This document shows positions 52,417 through 60,255 of a stretch of DNA of 64,000 bases, piece after piece. The stretch covers positions 178,180 through 242,179 of the forward strand of contig NZ_APNL01000005.1 in the NCBI RefSeq assembly GCF_040361435.1, written 5' to 3'. A model generated the notes under the pieces. The model was given only the letters and a program-made list of their open reading frames with translations. It did not search any database and was not told where the DNA came from. Position 1 is the stretch's first letter. The number at the start of each line of letters is the position of its first letter. Both the position numbers and the translations under genes were made by a program. The DNA comes from Salinisphaera sp002433465 (lineage in GTDB: Bacteria; Pseudomonadota; Gammaproteobacteria; Nevskiales; Salinisphaeraceae).

Positions 52417-52696
52417 GGCGTGTCGTCATAAGATATGACGTCGCATTGCCCGCGCCGGGCGTGTCAGGCAAGGCGCGGGCCGCCGAGCGTGGCCCGCCAC
52501 GGTCAAGGTCCGCAACGCCCAGTGGCGCGTCCGGCGCGGGCAACCCCCAACGAATAACGATCGGTCGACGGCCAAGCCCCGGCAATCCTGCGTTATCGCT
52601 CGCTTACGTGGAACAACCACGCGACGCTCGCGATGCCTTGTCTTGCCGCGGCTTGGCCGCCGATGCGCCGCCATATCTTATGACGACACGCCCTAG
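52413..52696. mobile_element. MITE-like element with perfect 24-bp terminal inverted repeats
   Basis: The left end (52414-52437, starting TAGGGCGTGTCGTCATAA) is the exact reverse complement of the right end (52672-52695). Both ends adjoin CTAG, a possible target duplication, though CTAG is itself palindromic. The interior of about 235 bp is GC-rich, has no transposase, and contains no gene I can support. This is the structure of a miniature inverted-repeat transposable element mobilised by an IS elsewhere in the genome; the ends look like IS5-family termini, which is a guess. It sits directly at the stop codon of the preceding gene. The rest of the gap, to 52805, holds only a presumed promoter for the next gene. 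Confidence 0.8.
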
Positions 52697-52805
52697 GCAC
52701 CGCGCCCCGAGGACCCGCGAACGATACGGATACGCGCAGCGCCGACGCATGCGCTACGCTCGGTCATACCGTTCTCACCCAGGGCGCTCTGCGCCGGGAG
52801 TACTG

Positions 52806-53228
52806 ATGACCGTAACGACCGTTCACCGGCCGGCCGAGGCCCCGCAAACCGCGGCCGAGGTTCGCGACTATGCCGGGCAATACTCGAACACGCGCTTCTG
52901 GACCAAGGTCTCGCGGGTCGCCAAACGTGCCGGCTACGAGCTGCTGGAAAAGGCCCTGTGGCTGCACTATGCCGCCCAGCGCCCGGAAACGCCGCGCTGG
53001 GCAAGGGTGACGGCCTACGGCGCGCTCGGCTACTTCATACTGCCCATGGACGCGATTCCGGACTGGCTTTTCGGTTTCGGGCTGACCGACGATCTGTCCG
53101 CCCTCGCGCTGGCGGTGGCGGCCCTGTCGCAGTACATCAACGACGACGTGCGCCGCCGTACCGCCCAGAAGCTCGATCAATGGTTCGAGCGCCCCGCTTA
53201 CAAACGCCCACTGCGGCGAGTCGAGTAA
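52806..53228 (+). CDS. YkvA family protein (DUF1232)
   Basis: 140 aa. The central DUF1232 segment is clear: VTAYGALGYFILPMDAIPDW followed by GLTDDLSALALAVAALSQYI, two hydrophobic helices around the conserved P-D-IPD motif. The basic C-terminus (RPAYKRPLRRVE) is probably cytosolic. Function unknown; YkvA-like proteins are small membrane proteins. ATG 52806 has GGGAG upstream; the frame continues upstream into the inverted-repeat element, which is not part of the gene. It is 4 bp upstream of the SDR gene, so they likely share a transcript. Confidence 0.85.
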   Translation: MTVTTVHRPAEAPQTAAEVRDYAGQYSNTRFWTKVSRVAKRAGYELLEKALWLHYAAQRPETPRWARVTAYGALGYFILPMDAIPDWLFGFGLTDDLSALALAVAALSQYINDDVRRRTAQKLDQWFERPAYKRPLRRVE

Positions 53229-53232
53229 CATC

Positions 53233-54042
53233 ATGACGGTCAAAGATTTTTCGGGCCGGGTGGCGCTGGTGACCGGCGCCTCGGCCGGGGTCGGCGAAGC
53301 CACGGCCCGCGCGCTTTCGGCCGCGGGGGCGAAAGTCGTTATCGCTGCCCGGGGGTTAGAAAAGCTCGAGCGCGTGGCAGCCGATATCGACGCCACCCCC
53401 ATCGCCGCCGACGTGGCGAGCGAGGCCGGCTGTCGAGCGCTTATCGAGCAGGCGCTGGCCGTGCACGGGCGACTCGATATGCTGGTCAACAATGCCGGCT
53501 GCCATCATCGCGGGCCGGTGGCCACGCGCAGCGCCGACGAAATCGGCCAGATGGTGGATACCAACCTGCGTGCCCCGCTGATGCTGTCGCGGCTGGCGCT
53601 GGACGCGCTCGGCCAAAGCGACGGCGCGGCCATCGTCAACGTGGCGTCGATCGCCGGCCACATGCCGCTGGCCGGCAGTGCGAGCTATTCGGCGACCAAG
53701 TTCGGGCTGCGCGCCTTCACCTATGCCCTGGCCGATGAACTCGCCGATACGAACATCAGCGTGAGCGTGGTCTCACCCGGCCCGATCGCCACCGGTTTCA
53801 TTCTGGAGGATATCGATTCGGTGTCCGATATCACCTTCTCGCAGGGCATGAGCACGCCCGAGCAGATCGCCGAGCTGATCCTCGCCTGTGCCCGAGACGG
53901 CCGCGTGGAACGCAGCCGCCCGGCCATGAGCCGGGTGATGGCCACCGCCGGCTATCTGCTGCCCGCACTGCCCCGCATGCTGCATCCGCTGCTCGCCGCC
54001 AAGGGGCGTCGGGCCAAGGATCGCTACCGACGCAAGGCGTAA
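53233..54042 (+). CDS. SDR family oxidoreductase
   Basis: 269 aa classical short-chain dehydrogenase. The cofactor motif is TGASAGVGEATA, followed by NNAG at about residue 90, the catalytic Ser in VNVASIAG and the YSATK tetrad. The residues after the second strand (AARGLEK) suggest NADP(H) preference. A hydrophobic C-terminal region (MATAGYLLPALPRMLHPLLA) with a basic tail resembles membrane-associated SDRs such as DltE-like or sterol/retinol-type enzymes. The substrate is not known. Confidence 0.9.
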   Translation: MTVKDFSGRVALVTGASAGVGEATARALSAAGAKVVIAARGLEKLERVAADIDATPIAADVASEAGCRALIEQALAVHGRLDMLVNNAGCHHRGPVATRSADEIGQMVDTNLRAPLMLSRLALDALGQSDGAAIVNVASIAGHMPLAGSASYSATKFGLRAFTYALADELADTNISVSVVSPGPIATGFILEDIDSVSDITFSQGMSTPEQIAELILACARDGRVERSRPAMSRVMATAGYLLPALPRMLHPLLAAKGRRAKDRYRRKA

Positions 54043-54113
54043 AATCACCCACTTGCACGGCTCTGCGGCGGCGCGCACAGTACGCGAACCCCCTACGAAC
54101 AAGGATTTAACTG

Positions 54114-54365
54114 ATGGGCATCATTGCATGGATCATCTTCGGCCTGATTGCCGGCGCCGTCGCCAAGCTGCTCATGCCCGGCAAGGATCCGGGCGGCATC
54201 ATCGTGACCATCGTCATCGGCATACTCGGCGCGGTGCTCGGCGGCTTCATTTCCACTGCCCTGGGCATGGGCACGGTATCGGGCTTCAACCTCGGCAGTT
54301 TCTTGATCGCCATTCTTGGCGCCATTCTGCTGCTGTGGCTGTATCGCGTGATGAAATCGCGTTGA
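54114..54365 (+). CDS. GlsB/YeaQ/YmgE family stress-response membrane protein
   Basis: 83 aa with three hydrophobic segments: MGIIAWIIFGLIAGAVAKLL, GGIIVTIVIGILGAVLGGFI and FLIAILGAILLLWLYRVMK. GKDPGG between the first two is the family signature (transglycosylase-associated protein group). Relatives are induced in stress and stationary phase; molecular function is unknown. AAGGAT lies 7 bases before the ATG. It is followed by its own intrinsic terminator. Confidence 0.92.
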   Translation: MGIIAWIIFGLIAGAVAKLLMPGKDPGGIIVTIVIGILGAVLGGFISTALGMGTVSGFNLGSFLIAILGAILLLWLYRVMKSR

Positions 54366-54392
54366 TCAACGCGTTGGCCATATAAAACCGGC

Positions 54393-54421
54393 AACCGGCG
54401 CAGCGATGCGCCGGTTTTTTT
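54393..54421 (+). terminator. Strong intrinsic terminator after the GlsB-like gene
   Basis: AACCGGCGCA pairs perfectly with TGCGCCGGTT around GCGA and runs into seven T. The last T is directly followed by the ATG of the next gene. Confidence 0.92.
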
Positions 54422-54688
54422 ATGCAGATCGATATCAAGGTCGTACCCGGCGCATCGAAGGATCAGATCAGCGGCTGGCTGGGGTCCGCGCTCAAGCTGC
54501 GCGTGCGCGCCGCGCCTGAAAAAGGCAAGGCCAACCGCGCCGTTGTCGCACTGCTGGCCGAGGCTCTAAACGTTGCGCCCGCCGCGATACGTATCGAGCG
54601 CGGCCACACACGCGCGCTCAAGCGTGTCGCCATCGATGATATCGGCCCGGGCGAATTCGCCCGGCGACTGGGCTCGCCCGCGCCATGA
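54422..54688 (+). CDS. DUF167 family protein YggU
   Basis: 88 aa. The DUF167 fold is complete: IDIKVVPGASKDQISGWLG, LKLRVRAAPEKGKANRAV and ALLAEALNV with IERGHTRALKRV. Function unknown. The start ATG comes right after the T tract of the preceding terminator and no ribosome-binding site is visible, so expression depends on read-through, a leaderless transcript or a later start; no internal start preserves the first strand. It overlaps the next gene by 4 bp (ATGA). Confidence 0.88.
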   Translation: MQIDIKVVPGASKDQISGWLGSALKLRVRAAPEKGKANRAVVALLAEALNVAPAAIRIERGHTRALKRVAIDDIGPGEFARRLGSPAP

Positions 54689-55338
54689 TCGTCGTCTATT
54701 GCACGCTGGCCGCGCTGGCCGCGATCGGGGTGATGCTGCTCGGCCATGCCACGACACGCCTGCGCCGACGGCGTGTATTCACCGCCACCTGCTCGGGCGC
54801 CTGCGGCGGCCTGTGTCTGGCGCTGACCGCCCTGGCCGGCGCCCTGCTGCTCAACCTGCATACCTACCAGCGCCTGAGCTACGAACAGCCGGTGGCACAG
54901 CTGAGCTTCCAGGCGCTGGCCGACCAGCGCTTTCAGGCAACGCTTGCCACCGATAACGGCCCGCCTCGGCTTTTCGAGCTGGCCGGCGACGAATTCCAGC
55001 TCGATGCCCGCGTGCTCAAATGGCACGCTTGGGCCAATCTGTTCGGCTTCGATGCCCTATTCCGGCTGGAGCGCCTGAGCGGTCGATATCGCGATATTGC
55101 CGATGAGCGAACCCAACCGCGCAGCGTGGTGGCCCTCGACGCCGAGGAACCGGGAGTCAACGCCTTCGCGCTTGCTAGGCGCCTTCCCGGCTGGGCGAAG
55201 GCGGTCGATGCCCGTTACGGCAGCGCGACCTACGTCCCCATGGCCGATGGCGCGCGCTACCAAATCACCCTGACCCAGAGCGGACTGATCGCACGTCCGG
55301 CCAATGCGGCCGCCCGGGCTGCGATCGAACGCTGGTAG
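54685..55338 (+). CDS. Conserved membrane-anchored protein of unknown function
   Basis: 217 aa. Two hydrophobic helices lie at the N-terminus (VVYCTLAALAAIGVMLLGHA, then CGGLCLALTALAGALLLNL). The remaining 150 residues are soluble, mixed alpha/beta, with LFELAGDEFQLDARVLKWH, LERLSGRYRDI and TLTQSGLIARP. The topology places this domain in the periplasm. Similar proteins have been labelled efflux-related without evidence. It overlaps the YggU gene by 4 bp. Confidence 0.7.
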   Translation: MIVVYCTLAALAAIGVMLLGHATTRLRRRRVFTATCSGACGGLCLALTALAGALLLNLHTYQRLSYEQPVAQLSFQALADQRFQATLATDNGPPRLFELAGDEFQLDARVLKWHAWANLFGFDALFRLERLSGRYRDIADERTQPRSVVALDAEEPGVNAFALARRLPGWAKAVDARYGSATYVPMADGARYQITLTQSGLIARPANAAARAAIERW

Positions 55339-55347
55339 CGCCGCGGC

Positions 55348-55782
55348 TCAGACAGTGCCGCTGGTGGCGGTATTCATGCGCGCATAGGCGCCGGTGACAT
55401 GGGCCACCAGCGTGTCGAAATCCTGCGAGAACAGCTCGACCCGGCAGGCCACGCTGCGCCGGCCCACGCGTAGCAGCGTAGCCCGGGCAAGCACGTCGGC
55501 GGCTTTCGGCCGACGCAGAAAATCGATATTGAAATGACTGGTGACGGCGTATTCGCCGTCCGGCACATGCGCGATGATGGCGGCATACATGGCCGCATCG
55601 GCGGCGGTCATGAGCACCGGCCCGGATATGGTATCGCCCAGGCGGGTCATGCCCGCGTCGTAGGGCAGGCAGATATCGGCATGCGCCGTTCCCACGGCGA
55701 GCACGCGAAAGGCCGGCTGGCCGGGCGATCCGACGTTGCGCCGGATCACCGTTTCAATCTGGCCAGCGTCTTTGAGGCTCAC
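55348..55782 (-). CDS. PaaI family thioesterase (hotdog fold)
   Basis: 144 aa. Hotdog-fold features are DTISGPVLMTAADAAMYAAI (helix-bearing segment with the catalytic acid region), VTSHFNIDFLRRPKAADVLA and the RRSVACRVELFS strand. PaaI/YbgC-like enzymes hydrolyse acyl- or aryl-CoA thioesters. The GTG at 55782 is chosen because it overlaps the stop of the small upstream gene by 4 bp (GTGA), the coupling used repeatedly in this window. The converging membrane-protein gene ends 9 bases away. Confidence 0.85.
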   Translation of the reverse strand: MSLKDAGQIETVIRRNVGSPGQPAFRVLAVGTAHADICLPYDAGMTRLGDTISGPVLMTAADAAMYAAIIAHVPDGEYAVTSHFNIDFLRRPKAADVLARATLLRVGRRSVACRVELFSQDFDTLVAHVTGAYARMNTATSGTV

Positions 55783-55970
55783 GGTGCGCTTTCGGTTTCC
55801 GAACGTGCTTCCAGCCGATCGAGACGCTTTTTGAGCGCGACGGTCTGGGCGAACGCGACAGCGGCCAGCGAAAAGCCGACCGTGCCGAATACGAAGGCAA
55901 GCATCACGAAGGTGGGCAACGGCTTCTCCCGAATATGAGCCACAAAGGACGGTACTGACGAATCCGCCAC
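55779..55970 (-). CDS. Small membrane protein
   Basis: 63 aa: a short polar N-terminus, one membrane helix (FVMLAFVFGTVGFSLAAVAF) and a short coiled-coil-like tail (LKKRLDRLEARSE). No family recognised. It sits tightly between the TauE/SafE gene (3-base gap) and the thioesterase (4-base overlap), so it is likely a real co-transcribed gene. Confidence 0.65.
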   Translation of the reverse strand: MADSSVPSFVAHIREKPLPTFVMLAFVFGTVGFSLAAVAFAQTVALKKRLDRLEARSETESAP

Positions 55971-55973
55971 GCC

Positions 55974-56705
55974 TCAAGGCGACCACAGGCCGGCCAGGCC
56001 GTCCCAGGCCAGACGCAGTGCCAGCACGATCATGATAGCCCGCACCGCCTGGCGGAAACCATGCTCGGAAAACACGCCGTGCAGCCGCCGCCCGACAAGC
56101 GTACCCAGCAGGGCTGCCACGGCCATGGGCACCAGCAGATCGAGCCGTGCGAACGCATTGAAACCATTGAGCGAAAACGCGCCGATCTTGAGTAGATGAC
56201 TGCCGGTCTGGGCGACCGCCAGGGTGGCGATGATCTGTTCCTTGCGCCAGTCGTCGCGAAGAAAGAACGGTGCTACCAGCATGCCGGTGGCCCCCACCAC
56301 CGGGCCCAGTACGCCGGCGATCGCGCCGGCCGCAAGCAGGCCGCCCCGCCCGTGGATCTTCAGGCGTGCCGCCCAGCTCGGCCAGACGGCCAAGGCCACG
56401 AAAAGCGCCAGAGTCAGCCGAATCCAGTCCGGGTTGGCATCGACCACCCAGGGCGCGACCAGAAACGGCCCGGGCACGGCCGTGAGCGCGAACAGCGCCA
56501 GCGCCGGCCAGCGCACATGGCGGCCATAGGCGACGCTGCGCGAGGCGTTGGCCGCGAACTGCACCCCGGCATGCAGCGGCAAAGCCAGGGCCGGCTGCAT
56601 GCCCAGCGCGAACATCAGGGCGATCAGCAAAGTGCCGCCGCCCATGCCGGCCATGCCCGACAGCACGGCGGTGACAAAGGCGGCCGCGACCAGCAGGGCA
56701 GTCAA
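55974..56705 (-). CDS. TauE/SafE family sulfite-exporter-like permease
   Basis: 243 aa with about seven to eight hydrophobic segments. Family features are the first helix with VLSGMAGMGGGTLLIALMF, the HAGVQFAANASRSVAYGRHV segment and the AGAIAGVLGPVVGATGMLVA repeat. These proteins move sulfur-containing organic anions; direction and substrate are not shown. A TTG at 56705 is the only start that keeps the first helix. It lies 24 bases downstream of the TVP38-flavoprotein stop on the same strand. Confidence 0.87.
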   Translation of the reverse strand: MTALLVAAAFVTAVLSGMAGMGGGTLLIALMFALGMQPALALPLHAGVQFAANASRSVAYGRHVRWPALALFALTAVPGPFLVAPWVVDANPDWIRLTLALFVALAVWPSWAARLKIHGRGGLLAAGAIAGVLGPVVGATGMLVAPFFLRDDWRKEQIIATLAVAQTGSHLLKIGAFSLNGFNAFARLDLLVPMAVAALLGTLVGRRLHGVFSEHGFRQAVRAIMIVLALRLAWDGLAGLWSP

Positions 56706-56729
56706 TGCGAAAGCGGCCCGCGCTCGCCC

Positions 56730-58886
56730 CTAGCGACGCCAGGCATGAAACCGCGCCAGCCAGGGAAAGACCCAATCAGGCGCATGCGCTTTTTTCCATT
56801 CGCTGGCGGCAAAACGGTTGGCCTCGGCCAGGGTCGGATAGGGATGAATGGTCGCCAGCATCTTGTTCAGGCCGATGCCGTGCTTCATCGCCGATACGAA
56901 TTCGATGATCAGCTCGCCGGCGGCCTCGCCAACGATGGTGGCACCCAGAATCGTATCCTTGCCGGGCACGGTCAGCACTTTCACCACGCCCTCGCGGGCC
57001 GATTCGGCGATTGCGCGATCCAGGCCGGCCAGATCGTAGCGGGTGACTTCGTATTCGATCGACGCGGCCCGAGCGCTGTTTTCGTTGTGGCCGACATGGG
57101 CCACCTGAGGATCGGTGAACGTACACCAGGGCAGCTTGGAATAATCCACCGCAAAGCGCTTGAAGGCGCCGAATAGAGCATTGACCGTGGCATGCCAGGC
57201 TTCGTGAGAGGCCGCATGGGTGAGCTGGTAGCCGCCAATGGCGTCGCCACAGGCATAGATGCTCGGCAGCGCGGTCTGCAGATATTCGTCCACCGCGATA
57301 CGCCCGTCCTTGATCAGGCCCAGCTCTTCCAGGCCCATGCCCTCGGTGCGCGCCTTGCGACCGACGGCCACCAGCACCCGGTCGCAGCGAATCTCGGTTT
57401 CGCGCTCGCCCAGCTTGCAGGTAAGCACCGTTTCGCGGCTGTTGCGGCTGGCCGCCGTCACCTTGAGGCCGGTTCGCACGGTCACACCCTCGGCAACGAG
57501 CCGATCGCGCATCTGCGCGCTGATATCGTCGTCCTCGACCGAAAGAATGCGCTCGCCCTGCTCGATGAGCGTGACCTGGCTGCCCAGCCGTGCGAAGGCC
57601 TGGGCCATTTCGCAGCCGATCGAACCCGCCCCCATCACGGCCAGGCGCTCAGGCAGCTCGGTGAGATCCCAGAGGGTGTCGGAGGTGAGATAGTCGATAT
57701 CCGCCAGTCCGTCGATCGCCGGTACGAACGGCACCGCGCCGGTCGCCAGCACGATATGACGCGCGCTCAGCCGCTGGCCGTCGTCGGTTTCCACGGTCCA
57801 CGGGTCGACCAGCCGGGCGCCGGCCTGAATACAGTCCACCCCCAGCGACTCGTAGCGCTCGACCGAATCGTGCGGCGCGATCGTCGCCACCACCGACTTC
57901 ACCCGATCCATGACGTCCTGGAAATGAAAGTTCGCGCTGGCCGAGCGAATGCCGTAATCCCGGCTATGGCGGATCTCGTGCATCAATCGTGCACTGCGTA
58001 TCAGCGCCTTGGAGGGTACACAGCCGGTATTCAGACAATCACCGCCCATCCTGTTCTTTTCAATAAGCGTGACCTTGGCCTTCACGGTGGCTGCAATCAG
58101 CGCGGCCACCAGCCCGGCCGAACCGGCGCCGATCACGATCAGGTTGCGATCGAAATGCTTGGGCTTGTCGTAGCCGGCGAGCGCCTTGCGCGAAGCCACG
58201 AAATCGAGCGTCTTGCGGGCGATCAACGGAAACAGACCCAGCAGCACGAAAGAGCCGATCAAACCCGGGGACAACACGCCCGACAACGATTCCACCTGAC
58301 CGAGCTGGGTGCCCGCATTCACGTAGACGAGCGTGCCCGGCAGCATGCCGAGCTGGCTGACCCAGTAGAAGGTGCGCGTACGAATGGGGGTGAGACCCAT
58401 GGCCAGGTTGATCACGAAAAACGGAAACACCGGCACCAGCCGCAGGGCGAATAGGTAGAAGGGGCCATCGCGCTCGACGCCGCGATTGAGGGCCTTCAGC
58501 CGCGACCCGAAGCGTTTCTGCACGCTTTCGCGCAGCACGAAGCGCGCGATGAGAAAAGCCAATGTGGCGCCGATTGCCGATGCGAACGACACCAGCAGCG
58601 TGCCTTCGACCAGGCCGAACAACGCGCCGCCGATCAGGGTCATCACCGCTGCCCCCGGCAACGAGATGGCCGTAACCGCGACATAGATCGCGAAGAAACC
58701 CACCGCGAACAGCAGACCGTGGGCAGCAGCCAGCTCGCCGAGCGCGGCGCGCTGGCTTTCGAAACAGGCCAGGCTGAATACCTGATCGCTACAGGCCGCC
58801 CCGAGATACTGCCCCGGGTTCACCACGAACCAGGCCGCGATGAGCGCGATTACGAAAACGGCCAGGCCGATACGGGTGATGGTCAT
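56730..58886 (-). CDS. TVP38/TMEM64 membrane domain fused to FAD-dependent disulfide oxidoreductase
   Basis: About 718 aa. Residues 1-235 form a TVP38/TMEM64 (DedA-like) membrane domain, with FFAIYVAVTAISLPGAAVMT and LRLVPVFPFFVINLAMGLTP. From about residue 250 a full class I pyridine-nucleotide-disulfide oxidoreductase follows: VIGAGSAGLVAA (FAD), GGDCLNTGCVPSK (redox-active CX4C), GAGSIGCEMAQ (NAD), YACGDAIGG, and HPYPTLAEANR carrying the C-terminal His. Similar fusions are known. It may pass electrons to a membrane-located partner; the substrate is unknown and it lacks mercuric-reductase C-terminal Cys pairs. ATG 58886 follows AAAGGA. Confidence 0.92.
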   Translation of the reverse strand: MTITRIGLAVFVIALIAAWFVVNPGQYLGAACSDQVFSLACFESQRAALGELAAAHGLLFAVGFFAIYVAVTAISLPGAAVMTLIGGALFGLVEGTLLVSFASAIGATLAFLIARFVLRESVQKRFGSRLKALNRGVERDGPFYLFALRLVPVFPFFVINLAMGLTPIRTRTFYWVSQLGMLPGTLVYVNAGTQLGQVESLSGVLSPGLIGSFVLLGLFPLIARKTLDFVASRKALAGYDKPKHFDRNLIVIGAGSAGLVAALIAATVKAKVTLIEKNRMGGDCLNTGCVPSKALIRSARLMHEIRHSRDYGIRSASANFHFQDVMDRVKSVVATIAPHDSVERYESLGVDCIQAGARLVDPWTVETDDGQRLSARHIVLATGAVPFVPAIDGLADIDYLTSDTLWDLTELPERLAVMGAGSIGCEMAQAFARLGSQVTLIEQGERILSVEDDDISAQMRDRLVAEGVTVRTGLKVTAASRNSRETVLTCKLGERETEIRCDRVLVAVGRKARTEGMGLEELGLIKDGRIAVDEYLQTALPSIYACGDAIGGYQLTHAASHEAWHATVNALFGAFKRFAVDYSKLPWCTFTDPQVAHVGHNENSARAASIEYEVTRYDLAGLDRAIAESAREGVVKVLTVPGKDTILGATIVGEAAGELIIEFVSAMKHGIGLNKMLATIHPYPTLAEANRFAASEWKKAHAPDWVFPWLARFHAWRR

Positions 58887-59103
58887 CGATTGCTTTCCTT
58901 TCAAACGCCTGCGAGCTTCGGCACCGACAGGCTACGTCGTTCGGGCGATTACGCCGCGACAGCGCATCCAGACGCCGTGTGCAGGCCCGCTAATAAAGCC
59001 CAACTATCGGTACGACACGCCCATGCCTGAAATCACGGCACGTCTGCTAGACTCGCCGCTCATTTTTACACGGTCTTCGCCGGCCGCATTCGCCCGAATA
59101 ACC

Positions 59104-60180
59104 ATGCACGAAACCGACAACCTCCGTATCAAGGGCATTCAGGAATTGATTTCTTCGCAGGCGCTACTCGAAGAGCTGCCCGTGAGCGAAGCCGCGTCCG
59201 AGACGGTCTACAACACGCGCACGGCCATCCAGAAGATTCTGCACGGCGAGGACGACCGCCTGCTGGTCGTAGTCGGCCCCTGCTCCATTCACGACGTGGA
59301 CGCCGCGCTTGAATACGCCAAGAAACTGGCCGATGCGCGCGAACGCTATGCCGATGATCTGCTCATCGTCATGCGGGTGTACTTCGAAAAACCGCGGACC
59401 ACGGTGGGCTGGAAGGGTCTGATCAACGACCCGGACATGGACGACTCGTTCAAGATCAACAAGGGCATCCGCCTGGCGCGCGAGCTGCTGCTCAAGCTCG
59501 CCGATCAGGGCATTCCGGCGGGCGTCGAGTTTCTCGATCTGATCTCGCCGCAGTATCTGGCCGATCTGGTGGCCTGGGGCGCGATCGGCGCGCGCACCAC
59601 GGAAAGCCAGGGCCATCGCGAGCTGGCCTCGGGGCTGTCCTGCCCGGTCGGCTTCAAGAACGGCACCGGCGGTTCGATCAAGATCGCGGTGGATGCCGTG
59701 GGCGCGGCCCATCATCCGCACCATTTCCTGTCGCTGACCAAGGAAGGCCAGTCCGCGATCTTTGCCACCGAAGGCAATCGCGATACGCATATCATCCTGC
59801 GTGGCGGTGCGAACGGGCCGAACTACGACGCCGATTCGGTCGCCGGCGCGGTCGCCCTGCTCGAACAGGCGCAGCTGTCGGGCCGGCTGATGATCGACTT
59901 CTCGCACGCCAACAGCCGCAAGCAGCACAAGAAACAGCTGGAAGTCGGCGACGACGTGGGCGGTCAGATCGCCGCGGGCAGCCGTGCAATCTTCGGCGTG
60001 ATGATCGAATCCCATCTCAAGGAAGGCAACCAGAAGCTGGTGCCGGGCGTGGAGCCCGAATACGGCGTGTCGATCACCGATGCCTGCCTGCACTGGGAGG
60101 ATACCGATGCCCTGCTCGGCGAACTGGCCAAGGCCGTGTCCGAACGCCGCGACCTGCGCAACAACGGCGACGACGACTGA
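59104..60180 (+). CDS. aroG: 3-deoxy-7-phosphoheptulonate synthase (class I, AroG type)
   Basis: 358 aa, typical length for AroF/G/H. It condenses phosphoenolpyruvate with erythrose 4-phosphate, the first step of the shikimate pathway. Visible motifs are VVGPCSIHDVDAALEYA (metal-binding Cys), RVYFEKPRTTVGWKGL, ARTTESQGHRELASGL, GFKNGTGG, LRGGANGPNY and DFSHANSRKQH. Feedback type (Phe, Tyr or Trp) cannot be safely read, so the symbol means the family. The ATG at 59104 begins the conserved N-terminus MHETDNLRIKGI. It is divergent from the TVP38 fusion gene. Confidence 0.93.
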   Translation: MHETDNLRIKGIQELISSQALLEELPVSEAASETVYNTRTAIQKILHGEDDRLLVVVGPCSIHDVDAALEYAKKLADARERYADDLLIVMRVYFEKPRTTVGWKGLINDPDMDDSFKINKGIRLARELLLKLADQGIPAGVEFLDLISPQYLADLVAWGAIGARTTESQGHRELASGLSCPVGFKNGTGGSIKIAVDAVGAAHHPHHFLSLTKEGQSAIFATEGNRDTHIILRGGANGPNYDADSVAGAVALLEQAQLSGRLMIDFSHANSRKQHKKQLEVGDDVGGQIAAGSRAIFGVMIESHLKEGNQKLVPGVEPEYGVSITDACLHWEDTDALLGELAKAVSERRDLRNNGDDD

Positions 60181-60203
60181 CCCCTGTTAACCAACACGGG
60201 GTT

Positions 60204-60237
60204 CACGAAAAAGCCGCCCTCGGGCGGCTTTTTCGTG
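60204..60237. terminator. Bidirectional intrinsic terminator
   Basis: CACGAAAAAGCCGCCC pairs perfectly with GGGCGGCTTTTTCGTG around TC. It has A and T tracts on both sides and lies between converging aroG and the acyl reductase gene, so it can serve both. Confidence 0.92.
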
Positions 60238-60255
60238 TCCGGGAAGGGGCGGCGT

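Noticed and set aside
56730..58886. Mercuric reductase
   Set aside because: The CX4C site is shared by the whole disulfide-oxidoreductase family. The C-terminal Cys pair and N-terminal HMA domain of MerA are missing.
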